Of a stretch of DNA of 64,000 bases, positions 9,267 through 19,898 are shown piece after piece (the stretch's first letter is position 1; every line of letters starts with the position of its first letter). Source of the DNA: Lotus japonicus. Its lineage: Eukaryota > Streptophyta > Magnoliopsida > Fabales > Fabaceae. The DNA is taken from contig NC_080044.1 of NCBI RefSeq assembly GCF_012489685.1, positions 22,362,369 through 22,426,368 of the forward strand. Direction: 5' to 3'. A program made the position numbers and the translations under genes. The notes beneath the pieces were generated by a model that was not told where the DNA came from, ran no database searches, and worked only from the letters and a program-made list of their open reading frames with translations.

Positions 9267-11636
9267 TGTAACACCCCACTTTTCGATATTAGGTTATTTA
9301 TTATTTTATCTTTATTATTATTATGCTATATGGTATTTGATGAATTATGTGATTTTATTAGATAATTAAGTGATTATGTGATATATGGAGTGAGTAAATT
9401 ATTTAAATTATATATGAGTGATATTTGTGATATAATTTAAATCTTATGGGATATAGTATAAGATTTAGATAAATAAGGTTGTTAGGTTTTTGTGTGAGTA
9501 ATTGAGAGTGGGGCCCATTAGTATGACTATTTCAGGGATATGAGTGAATTAGAAAGAGAGAAATCAGAATTTGAGAATTGGAGAAGTTAGCAGAGGAGAA
9601 GAAAAGAAGCGTGAAAGAGAGAAGGGGAGAAAAGAGAAGAAAAACCTAGAATTTGATTTTCAAGAGGTAAGGGTTTGAATTCACCTTGTATAATTGTAGA
9701 ATAACAAAGGTTGAGTTTAACATGAAGGAACTCCCATCTTCTTTGAAAATTCAGAACTGAGAGACTGTGTTGAGTGTTAACATGTGGTGAGCAAAATTGA
9801 TTTTTGAGCGAAATTGAGGTTCTGGGGAAAATTGGGTTCTGTTCTGTTCTGCCCGCATATACCCTAGCAGCCTGTGTTGTAGAGAGCATAACTCTCTCTA
9901 CATAATTCCAAATTGAGTGAAACCAATTTTTTATGAAAGCTAACTCATAGGGCTATGTTGGGTAATATTTTCATAATTTTTCGATTGCTAATTCAATACC
10001 AGAATCACTTGCAAGTTCATTCTGTTTCTGCCCGCAGACACCCTAGCAGCCTGTTTTGTAGAGAGCATAACTCTCTCTACAGAATTCCGAATTGAGTGAA
10101 ACCAATTTTGTATGAAAGCTAACTCATAGGGCTATGTTGGGTAATATTTTCATAATTTTTTGATTGCTGGTTCAATACCAGAATCATTTGCAAGTTCATT
10201 TTGTTTCTGCTCGCAGACACCCTAACAGCCCCTAACAGCCTGTGCTGTAGAGAGCATAACTCTCTCTACAGAATTCCAAATTGGGTGAAACCAATTTTAT
10301 ATGAAAGATAACGTATAAGGCTATGTTTGGTAAAATTTTCATAATTTTTGGACTGCTCATATAGTACCAGGATTATCTGCAAGTTTGCTATGTTTCTGTT
10401 TATTTCTGGGATTGATTCTGAAAATGATTCTAGTAACTGATATGAGACATTTGATGATTTTGTGTTGCTATTTTGTCAGTGGAATAGTAAATGATTTGAT
10501 AATTATATTGAAGTGTTATTTTGTGCAATTTTGGTGTGATTTCCGTTATGGAATTTGGTGAGAAAATATGTTATATATTTGGGGCTGGAGTGGTCTCAAA
10601 TTGCATGTTTTAATTTATGAGTTTTTGCACGAAATACACTTCATTTAGTCAAGAGGCAACGTGTCGGTTTTCATCGGAAAACTGAGGTTTGTCCCAGAAC
10701 TGGCGTGGTTCTGGAAGTCTGGAGTGGACTTCATTGGTGGTTAACTGTCTGGAGTGGACGCGGTGATACTGCTAAGGTTAACAATTGGTACCACATGCAT
10801 ACATTAGAGTCTCACACACTAAGTTTCACGTTTTCAGTGGTTTTATGTGTTTGGTGATTTGTTGGTGAATTGTTTTGCTGTTGTGGTAAAGTCGAATTAT
10901 TATTCTTCTTAAAGCTTATAATTTTCCGAAACATTAATAAGAATTGTGAAACTGTCTTGAGAGCAAATATTATAATCACTCAGATTTTAAAGAAAAGGTG
11001 AAGTGTTTATAAAGCTGAATCTGAATTGTTTACTTGCTCTTTGTTATGCTATATTTTATACAATGTAAGTTCTTACCCTTCTGTTGGAATGATGTTCTAT
11101 GCGACATCGCTCAGATACTGGAGGTAGAAATGTGGCTCATGAGGAGTAGCTTCGGAGAGTCTTAGTTTATGTTATTATTATTATTATTATTACTATAATA
11201 AAATAAGTGTCTTGCTCTGTAATGTAACACTGGGTAGATACTTTATGTTACTTTTACATTTCGGTTGAGAGGATTTTATAACCTCTCCTTATGGAAGTTG
11301 TTGAATAATTTTCTAAATTATGGCGATGTCGTACTGTTGACGGCCGAAGTGCTTATGAAATTCAGTTTTGAGTATGATGAATTTTATTGGAATATCATGG
11401 AAGATAAACCTATTTAGATACGTGATTTTATGCATCTTAGGATTATCTCGCTGGTTTAGATATTTTATTGGCAGGAATAATTCATTTTTTGGAAAGCATA
11501 TGAACTTATAAATTTTCAAACACAATCAGTGTTAATTTTAATGAGTTTTCGTGAAGAAGTGTAATGCTCCCTCGATATGTTTTTTAAACTCTGATAAATC
11601 TTTTTAAATAAAAAATGGGAAAAAGGGGGTGTTACA
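9267..11636 (+). mobile_element. Solo LTR B, 2.37 kb (Ty3/gypsy-like), in copia gag
   Basis: It starts TGTAACACCCC and ends GGGGGTGTTACA. It is flanked by AAGGA at 9262-9266 and 11637-11641, a perfect 5-bp target duplication. No coding sequence is recognised inside. Its ends resemble those of solo LTR A (both begin TGTAA and end GGGGTGTTACA), suggesting a related superfamily, but the bodies differ. It contains three tandem copies of a 179-bp unit at 9845-10390. Its orientation is uncertain; plus is assigned provisionally. Confidence 0.75.
9845..10390 (+). repeat. Three tandem copies of a 179-bp unit with internal hairpin
   Basis: GCCCGCA-type starts lie at 9851, 10030 and 10209, 179 bp apart. 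The third copy also has a 10-bp duplication (CCTAACAGCC twice). Each copy contains the arms TGTAGAGAG and CTCTCTACA around CATAACT, conserved in all three. The unit also carries a shared GAAACCAATTTT...CATAATTTTT segment. Confidence 0.85.
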
Positions 11637-12127
11637 AAGGACCTCATGATTTTCTCTATCACCATCACATCAGTGATCTTTTCTCCACAGCCCTTCATTA
11701 AATTGACAGTGGTTAGGATCTTGGTGAAGTATTCACCCACCTTTCCATTCTCCTCCATCTGAAGACCTTCATACTGTCTTCGAAGAGTTTGCAACTTTAC
11801 CTTCTTTACCTTGTCACTGCCACTATGAACTTTTTGTATAATGTCCCACATCTCCTTTGCTGAAGATGCATTTGCTATTTTCTCAAAATGCGTATCATCC
11901 ACGCATTGATGAATGAGAAACATCGCCTTACAATCCTTCTTCTTCATATCGTTATGAAGAGCCTTCTGTTCTTCAGTCATGTCTTGGGTCAGTGGTTGAA
12001 ACTTATTCTCTATAACATCAAGAACATCTTGAAACCCAAATAGAACTTTCATTTGAGAATTCCATCGATCCCAATTCTTATCAATTAGAATTGGGAGATT
12101 TACTCTGGGCAGATTGCTACTTGCCAT
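11637..12127 (-). pseudogene. copia gag N-terminal part
   Basis: The open frame starts at 12127 (MASSNLPRVNLPILIDKNWDRW) and matches the UBN2/gag-polypeptide family of copia elements: a WNSQMKVLF motif, a MFLIHQCVDD helix region, and LQTLRRQYEGLQMEENGKVGEYF. Solo LTR B cuts it at 11636 and the gag resumes at 9266. The start is well placed, with no earlier in-frame Met close by. Confidence 0.9.
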
Positions 12128-12432
12128 CGTTAGGGTTTCAGTTTCTTGATCAAAATCGAGATTTACAGCGTGTAGGGAAGGAACCTCTGAAACTCGCAGC
12201 TTCCACCAATTTCAAAATCGCAGAATTACAATTCTGATGAAGGACGAGACTCGCAGAATCGCACTTCAACAAAACCGAGCCAAACAGATTCGAAACACAT
12301 AGTTTCACAGCAACCCTAAACCACCAAACTTATCACAGGCCTCGAAACTCGCAGCTTCGATTAGAGGTTGTGTTTGGCTCCGTTTAAACAAGATTGAAAC
12401 ACGCAGCTTCAATCTTCACCAAGCCTTTGAAG
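12128..12432 (-). other. 5' leader of the copia element with two hairpins sharing a loop
   Basis: This untranslated leader lies between gag and the truncated 5' LTR. No good primer-binding site was found, consistent with loss of the U5/PBS junction. Two perfect hairpins share the loop AC(T/A)CGCAGC: 12342-12360 with stem TCGAA/TTCGA, and 12391-12415 with stem AGATTGAA/TTCAATCT. A weaker third copy of the loop lies near 12190-12203. Confidence 0.5.
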
Positions 12433-12606
12433 ACTGAAAGCAATACATGTCTTATATAAAAGACCTAACTTACTAGAAGATAACTAAAAGATAACTTCTT
12501 ATCATAATAACTAAATCAGTTATTATCTTTTATTCTATCCTCTATCTAATAGCACTATATCAATATCTATTAGCTAGATTTAATATTTGAATTAATATCC
12601 ACAATA
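12433..12606 (-). repeat. 5' LTR of the copia element, truncated
   Basis: It matches 1450-1623 with two substitutions. About 76 bp present at the other end of the 3' LTR are missing here, along with any primer-binding site, so this is a deletion across the LTR/leader junction. TTGTG follows at 12607-12611. Confidence 0.85.
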
Positions 12607-13054
12607 TTGTGCAAGTCAGATATTTTGGCTAACCAATATTTAAACCACAAATAGATAATACAAAGTAAATTATACACACCAAAAGACCCATACAAATTAT
12701 CATATCTATTATTAATTTATTTTCAGATCTAGAAAATTCAACTTATTATTATAAAAATACATCTGTAAAAATATTAGTATAATATATACTAATGCATGTC
12801 AGACCAACAAATATTTTAAATTCAAAATAAAGTAAAAAAACATTAAACCAAAATACTAAAAAGACTTTTAAAACTAAAAGGTTTTTTAAAGTTTATCATC
12901 ACCAAAAAGTAACAACAAAAATTAACTTAAGTGGCACCAAAAAGTAACAAAAAGTGACAAAAAAAGGAGTGCATGAATAGTAAAAAAAAAAACTCTAAAA
13001 CTTAAGGTAGTAGATATATGTATGGCGGTTTTTTTTTTAATTTTATGTTTCGGG

Positions 13055-13243
13055 TATCTTTGGGTTCGGGTTCGGGCGGGTATGGGTAGGGATTTAACTA
13101 ATAACAGACTCAAACTCATAAACTGCTACAGTAACGGGCAAAATCCAAACCCAAACCTAAATCTAGTCAACTCAGATTCTATCCGTCAAATCGGATCGGG
13201 TTCGGGCGGGTACCCATGAATTTGGGAAAAATTGTCATCCCTA
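13055..13243. mobile_element. Fragment of a hAT-type MITE (one end only)
   Basis: The right end, ATTGTCATCCCTA (13231-13243), is the complement of TAGGGATGACAAT, the terminal repeat of the complete hAT element at 52344. Inside are GGGTTCGGGCGGGTA-like tracts at both ends, as in that element. No matching left terminus or 8-bp duplication was found. Confidence 0.4.
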
Positions 13244-13656
13244 ATCTTACATGCGTACAAATTTTGGAATTTAATTTCAATTAATTAGAAACTGATCGTT
13301 TCAAACTATATTCCTATTGATAAAAATACACACAAGAGAATTATGCATAGAAGCTCAAATTTTCCTCATATGTTAAAATCATGAAATTAATACACTCCCC
13401 CGCCCCCCCAAATTAAATATGAAGTTAAATCAAATCTCTAACTCAATATTTAAAAGCCTAAGCTCTAATCAATAGTCCATATTTACAAATTAATTAATTT
13501 ATGTTTGAACATATCTTACTATATTTAAATTGAAATTAATTAAGAAAGCTACATTAGACGATAACAAGATATATACGATCAATAAAACTTTTGGTTGCTT
13601 CATAATAAAATGAAATTGATAATTGGAATACCTAAATAAGCAATTAATGTACATTT

Positions 13657-13700
13657 AACTTGCATGTATTATGACCTCAAAAAAAAACTTGCATGTATTA
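13657..13700. repeat. 15-bp direct repeat around a 14-bp A-tailed insert
   Basis: AACTTGCATGTATTA occurs at 13657-13671 and again at 13686-13700. Between them is TGACCTCAAAAAAA. This is the form expected of a very short, 5'-truncated retroposed insert with its target duplication. Confidence 0.5.
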
Positions 13701-16244
13701 ATAAAGTAAGGATACGAAAGACTCACTTTTAGAAGTAAAAAATCTGGTAGAGTTTTCCTTAGAACTAGAGATTTTCCAAAAATATAACGTGCATGAAATA
13801 TACCCAGGAAAATAATCCACAATAACAACAATAAAATTTCAACCAAATAGAATACAATCATCATTGAAACTAACATTTTATCAGTAGCGTCAAATTGCTA
13901 AAAATTGCCAATTGAAAATTTTTCTCAGTGAAAAACTCATTGCCACAACGTATACATTGATCAAAACATGAAGAACAATTGACAATAGAGTGAAAAGCAA
14001 GTGCAATAGCACGATATGTTGCAAGTACCACAAAGGGCAGGTGGTCGATCGTATGTCTCCAAGGAGATAGGTGTACAAGGACATAAGGATGATATATATA
14101 TTTTGGTCATAGATGAAAGGAAAGGGAGTGAGAGATCTAGGATTTTGCATTGACCATAGATGAATTGGCCTCCACAACAAGTGTAGTGAATGACCTTAAT
14201 GCTCAAAAGAGGGATTATAGTTGTGCAGGTAGTTAAACGTTAAGCGTACGATATACCATAAAAACTTAAAAGAAAATGGGATAAATCATATAATGAGGAT
14301 GCAAAAATCTCATCGAAATAAGAGTAAACCCTTAAGTTGAAGGGTGGAAAAAGAAGCCCCTCTTAGAAATGAGGACTTTTTTTACAAGTTTAATATAATA
14401 TAAAAAGATACAAATTACATAAAAAAAAATCAGCTTAATTTTTTTTACTTGAGTGTGGTGTTTCTGCCACATGGACAAGGATTTGACAAACCTTGTGTGA
14501 TGCGTCAAAGTCATTTGCACATTATCTTAAGCTTTTTTGAATGTACGCAATGAGCCAATGCCATTGAGTCATCCCGAGACCATCAAATAATATCTCTTGT
14601 AAGCTTTATTCTTGGGACTCTCATCTACAATATGCAAACATGAATGATGCAATCCAATATTTTTGGCACCTTTTACATGGATTCAAATGAGACTACAGTG
14701 TGCCATTGAGGATGGCGCAATCCGAGAATCATCCCATTGTGTCCAATACCATATTTTGTAGGGAAAAATAAAAAATAAATATTGTTTCTTTAACATGTAT
14801 GTCAGCCATAATGCAAATGAGACTAAACATCCATCATTTTTCGGAATTACTATTTTTACGCGATGCATCATAATTCAACTAGCCTAGAAAACCCACTGCA
14901 ACTCAGTTCATACAATTCCATACCATTTTCTCAATCTTTCTTGAAGTCAATTTCTACAATTGCAACTTGTTATATAAATATCTTGTCTACTAATACCTTG
15001 ATTTCACTTTTATTGATACCTAATCACTTTTTGTGTCTTCACGTTAATTTTTATGCATTAAGCCTTAATGGCATTATCTCGTTGTGTACGTTCGGAAAAG
15101 CAATAAAGATACTCAGAATGAGCCAATGACATTAGCACATTACATAGGAATTGCCACATGACAAAAATCACCGCACTCCAGTAAAGTGCTTCTAAACTAT
15201 TTTCGGTGTTATCAATATTTTTTCTACTTTTTGTCAATAATACATGGATTATAGCCACAAGGGATAACCAAACGATATTTACATCAAGTAAAAGATGACA
15301 AAGCTCGTACAAAAGAGCAATATAACACTTCGAAGAATAAACCACTACATAACATAACATGCCTAAATATATTTTATTAAACTGGTAAAAAATCCTAGAA
15401 AGGAAGTCATGGTTATATGCCTAAATATTTATTTTTGGGAGTCTATAAAAACACTCGAACTACACAACACACTTTTTTAATAACCCCAAAACACTCATAT
15501 TACCTGATAACCTCTATACATCATATCTTCCTCACCATCTCTTCCTTAATGCTCTTTCTCCCATTCCATGACATCCTCATCTTATTGCCTACATTGTACT
15601 CATCAGTTAAATACTCATCTCCCTCTCATTGTCGTTCATTCTTTTTCTCTCTTCGTTTTGTTTGTGTGAGGCTTTTTGTCGTGGGGCGAAGCTTTGTCTT
15701 AAATTAATGATTTCAGAATTTGGTAGTTTGTAGTAGATTTCAAGTTACCGGACTCTAAAATCCATAATCATTTTAAAATTACCGGATTCTATTGTGCTTT
15801 CATTCTTATCTAATATGAAATTGTGTTTTATTTCAGCAAGATACCTACAAGTCCAAGAATGACTGACCATAGGGCTATCAGAAGGACGTGGATAACTTCA
15901 GCAGGGCACATTGGCAAGGGGAGCTCTACAGAAGGCCTTGGACTTCATTACCCATAGTATGCAGGCCAACATGGCGTTTCAGAGGAAGGAGAAAGTTGCG
16001 TCTGAATTCACCTCCACTTCACAAATTATGATTTTGTAATGGGTAATGAGAGGTGCAGGTGTTGACAGAACGAATTAGACTTGTCTTTCATCTAACCCTG
16101 AGTATTGATCGACTTTTTAAACCCGAGTCGATTCATAGATGCAAAGGTACCCAGTGGGATGTGGGTATAACGAATATGAGCCTCGACGGGTTAATGGGCC
16201 GGACCGGTCTTGCAAACCTATGACAAAGCCCCATTCCAATGTTC

Positions 16245-17660
16245 GAACGGAACAGGACATAACAGAACGGAACGGGACAGAACAGGATGGAACAGGACAA
16301 TAATGTTATGTGTGTTATGTTTGGTAACTCAAAGTCAATAGAACAGAACCATGATTTTAATTACATATATAACCTTGCATGTTTAATATTTGATGGAGAA
16401 AAACAAATTGAACTCAATTGAACATTTTGCATAGAAACCGTTTGTTATTGCTTATTTCATTAAATAATCACTTATTTCTTTAAAATAATCACTTATTTAT
16501 TTAAAATAATCACTTATATATTGTTTAAATGTTTCAGTATGTTATTGAAATCACTTTTTTATTTCATGATAAGCTAAAGTAACTGTTTCAAATAATTTGT
16601 TTTCAGCTTCACCTGAAACAAACACAAAAGGTGAGATTTTGATTAAAAAAGTGATTTTTGATTAAAAAGTGGTTTTCCAAAATAAGTTGAATCAAACGCA
16701 CTCTAATTGGCTCGTTTATCATTGCTTACAAAAACATATTTACTTTTGAAAAAATAATTGATTATATTTTAATTAAGTTGATTCGTGTTTGACTACTCTA
16801 ATTAAAATCACTTTTTTATCTCCTCTCATCTATCATCATAGATTTTCATGATAAGGTAAAGTAACTGTTTCAAATAATCTGTTTTCAGCTTCACCTGAAA
16901 CAAACACAAAAGTGAGATTTTGATTAAAAAGGTTATTTTTTTTAATTAAAAAGTGATTTTTCCAAAATAAGTTGAATCAAACGCACTCTAATTGGCGCGT
17001 TTATCATTGCTTACAAAAACATATTTTACTTTTGAAAAAAAAATTGATTATATTTTAATTAAGTTGATTCATGTTTGACTACTCCAATTAAAATCACTTT
17101 TTTATCTCTCTCATCTATCATCATAGATTTTCATGATAAGTTAAAGTAACTATTTCAAATAATCTGTTTTCAGCTTCACCTGAAACAAACACAAAAAGTG
17201 AGATTTTGATTAAAAAAAAAAAGTGATTTTTTGATTTTAAAAGTGATTTTTTTTTATTAAAAAATGATTTTTTTTCAAATTAAGTTGAATCAAACGCACT
17301 CTAATTGGCTCGTTTATCATTGCTTACAACAAGTGATTTTACGTTTGAAATAATAATTTATTTTATTTTAAGTGATTTTTTAGAAAAAATAGATTTTCAT
17401 TTAACTTTGTCTATAAATATAATAAGTGCTTTCAATTTTAGAAGTGATTTTAAACTGTTTAGATACATAAAATTTCAAATATAAATTAAGGGTATTTTTG
17501 AACTTGCAAAAGTTTTAAGAGAGTGTTCCGTTCCGTCCCCTTCCATTCCACCCTTTTCCAGAGAACCAAAGTGTCCCGTTCCTGGAGCCTTTTGTCTCGT
17601 TCCGTTCCATCTTAAAAACATGACAACCACAGAACGGAACCCATATGTCCTATTCCGTTC
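16245..17660. mobile_element. Possible inverted-repeat element carrying a tandem array
   Basis: GAACGGAACAGGACAT at 16245-16260 is matched, with one mismatch, by its complement at 17645-17660. Further GGAAC/GTTCC-rich sequence lies just inside both ends. Between them are the 283-bp tandem repeats. No clear target duplication was found and the true ends are uncertain. Confidence 0.35.
16566..17390 (+). repeat. About three tandem copies of a 283-bp unit
   Basis: The block TTTCAAATAAT...TTTTCAGCTTCACCTGAAACAAAC recurs at about 16585, 16867 and 17152, spaced 282 and 285 bp. Other shared parts include GAATCAAACGCACTCTAATTGG. The copies differ mainly by small indels in the AAAAAGTGATTTTT runs. The third copy loses similarity near 17340-17390. 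Confidence 0.85.
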
Positions 17661-18441
17661 TCTTACCACTTGTCTACCAAACGCTACGGCTTTGTTTAGA
17701 TTGGGGGAGTGGGATGGAGTGGAGTGGAGTGGTGGGGAAGGAAGGAGTGATCCATTGTTTGTTTTATTTAAAATATGATGGAAGGGAGTGGTAAGTAGTG
17801 GTCCAAGATCCATCATGCTCCATTACTTTCCTTCATATTTGCTCCACCCCAAATTGGATGGAAAGGAATGGAAAGGAAAACTAATCACTTAATTAAATTA
17901 TAAAAATATTAGTCTACCCATGATAACCTCCATACATAACTTCTCCTAGTTGGTGGCCCTAATTTTCTATCATCCATCACGTAACAATCTGACTTTCTCC
18001 TTTGCTTTGCTTTTGCCATTGATGATTGAATCTTTTGATTCTTCCTGTATCAAATATTTTGTAGGCAATCTTTCTATACACGATTTTTTTTTGTAAAATC
18101 TAAAATTAATAACATTCATTTTCTCCAAAAATTGTAAAACGAGTACAAAATCCTAGGCCATAGCTTAGAAAAGCAGTCAATTTCGACAATATCATGCTAA
18201 TGCTAGTACAAGCCAACCAGTTTTCATTTAAATAAAAGCACACATGCTGCAGATCTTCTTGGGCACATGGACAACTCTTTTTCCATTTCAAGTTTTTCCT
18301 CTGGCTTTAACCAAGGCATACACCAGATTGTCATAGTTTGTAAAGATGTTGAGTTCTGCATAATGTATTCTGCAAATCGTTTCTCATTTTTTTCTCCACT
18401 ATAATTTGTAAGTGTGCACTTCCTGAACTATGAACAAAGGC

Positions 18442-19318
18442 TGTAAATTCAGGTTCCCTCTGATCCGATTGTCCTGCACGATGCTGGGACGAGAAGTTCG
18501 ACAACTGCTTTACAGTAAAACAAAACTTAACAGCAGAAACAATAACACACAGTAATTGTTAACCCAGTTCAGTGAAAACTTTCAACTACGTCTGGAGGGT
18601 TTGCACCCAAAGAAAGGAAATCCACTATCTCAAGATTCAGGAATTACAGACACTCATGAACAACTCAGTTCATAGTTCACTTCCTAATCTACCCAGTGTA
18701 TTTCTACTTAGAATCTCAACCTAAGTATGAGAGCCCCTCTCACTTTCTCTCAATCACTGCCACAGTGACTGGTTAACACAATAAACAAGTAGAGTTTGAA
18801 CGCAATCAAACACACAGAATCTCTCTTTGCTTTATAGAATCAGTGAGCAAAGACAGATTCACAACCAACAAAGGACAAAGCACAATTAACAAATCCTAAA
18901 ACACTCGATCTCTCTCTATCAGCTTCGACGCCTTCATGTTTTAGGTCTTCATCCTTTTATAGACTTCAGCAGCGGTAGCATGGGCTTTAGGGTTGGCACG
19001 GGCTGAAGAAATAGATTGCAGTAACAGCAATTCAAAACGCAATCTTGATAGATTCGGTTTCTTATTGCACAAGTAAAGATAGAAACCAATCTTTTAACAA
19101 AGATTGTTTCAACAAATAACAACCCAACAAATAAACCCTTCTGAAATAGCTACTTGCTCCTCAAGTAACTCGAAAACATATCTTCAGCAAATCTTCAGAG
19201 GGCCCACAACAGAAACACAAGCTGAGGACTGATGCCCTAGCTTCACGAGATCAGAGGCCACGGCATCTGCTTCGACAATCGGTTGTTTTGACAAAATGCA
19301 TGGCAACATGTTCCAACA
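18442..19318 (-). repeat. 3' LTR of the minus-strand Sirevirus
   Basis: 877 bp, plus-strand TGTAAATTCAGG to TGTTCCAACA. It is the same length as the copy at 37295-38171 and essentially identical in sequence. Confidence 0.95.
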
Positions 19319-19320
19319 AT

Positions 19321-19836
19321 CTCCCCCTTTGTCAAATTTTGTCTAAAACAACTCACGATCAGAGAGGATAAAAACAAGAGAAACAATTCTCCCCCTTAGT
19401 CAGAGCTCCCCCTCAACTAACGCAACTCCACAACCAACTATCATACTTCAGAAGGCATAGTCGGAACAAAAATACTTACAAACACAAAACCAGAAGTACA
19501 AACAGCCTAAGCACATGATGACACCAAAATAGAACAGCTTGAACATCATAGTATCAGAAATACTACCATCAGAAGCTGGCAGCACATGATCAGAAGTACT
19601 ACTATCAGAAGTACTGCCTTCAGAAGTTGGCAACACATAAGCTGTCAGAAATACTGCTAATCAGATGCATCGTTTCAGAACTACTGCTCTACTGCTATCA
19701 GAAGTTAGCAACACATAAGCTAACACTATCAGAGCTAACACAATCAGAAGCAACTTCACAGCAAAACGTCACAGTAGAAACATAGGTCTTCACAAACTTC
19801 TGAAAACATAGACTTCTGACCTACTCCCCCTTTTTA
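19321..19836 (-). other. Multiple polypurine tracts of the minus-strand Sirevirus
   Basis: On the minus strand, AAAGGGGGAG-type tracts lie at 19321-19332 (next to the LTR), 19388-19399, 19405-19415 and 19823-19836. Several polypurine tracts before the 3' LTR is a known Sirevirus trait. The one touching the LTR is presumably the primer for plus-strand synthesis. Confidence 0.8.
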
Positions 19837-19898
19837 GCACAAATTTGCAAAGGGTGCACCAAAAAAAACAAAAGACAATAGCAAGAGAACAAAGCAAA

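Larger units (their letters stand above)
1374..12606 (-). mobile_element. Ty1/copia LTR retrotransposon, degenerate, with two nested solo LTRs
   Basis: The coding order on the minus strand is gag, protease, integrase, reverse transcriptase, RNase H, which is the copia order. Flanking TTGTG at 1369-1373 and 12607-12611 is a 5-bp target duplication. The 3' LTR is at 1374-1623, next to a purine tract (minus strand) at 1624-1632. The 5' LTR survives only as 12433-12606. The shared LTR part differs at two positions in 174, suggesting a fairly recent insertion. The body is interrupted by elements at 4336-8365 and 9267-11636. Pol carries a TGA at 4320-4322, a frame change near 3300 and a TAG at 2942-2944, so it is not autonomous. 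Confidence 0.9.
12612..16244. other. Intergenic, no gene recognised
   Basis: AT-rich DNA with no open frame that resembles a known protein. It contains the right copy of the flanking repeat (12612-12800), a hAT-like fragment ending at 13243, and a small duplication at 13657-13700. The 15840-16200 stretch is less AT-rich and may be an old element, but no domain could be named. Confidence 0.6.

Noticed and set aside
13890..15360. Several frames of 80-100 codons
   Set aside because: Hydrophobic, AT-driven translations on both strands without domain, start context or splice support.
17475..17816. 113-codon frame on the minus strand
   Set aside because: Crosses the boundary between an inverted-repeat element and a MITE; composition-driven by GGAAC and GGAGT repeats.
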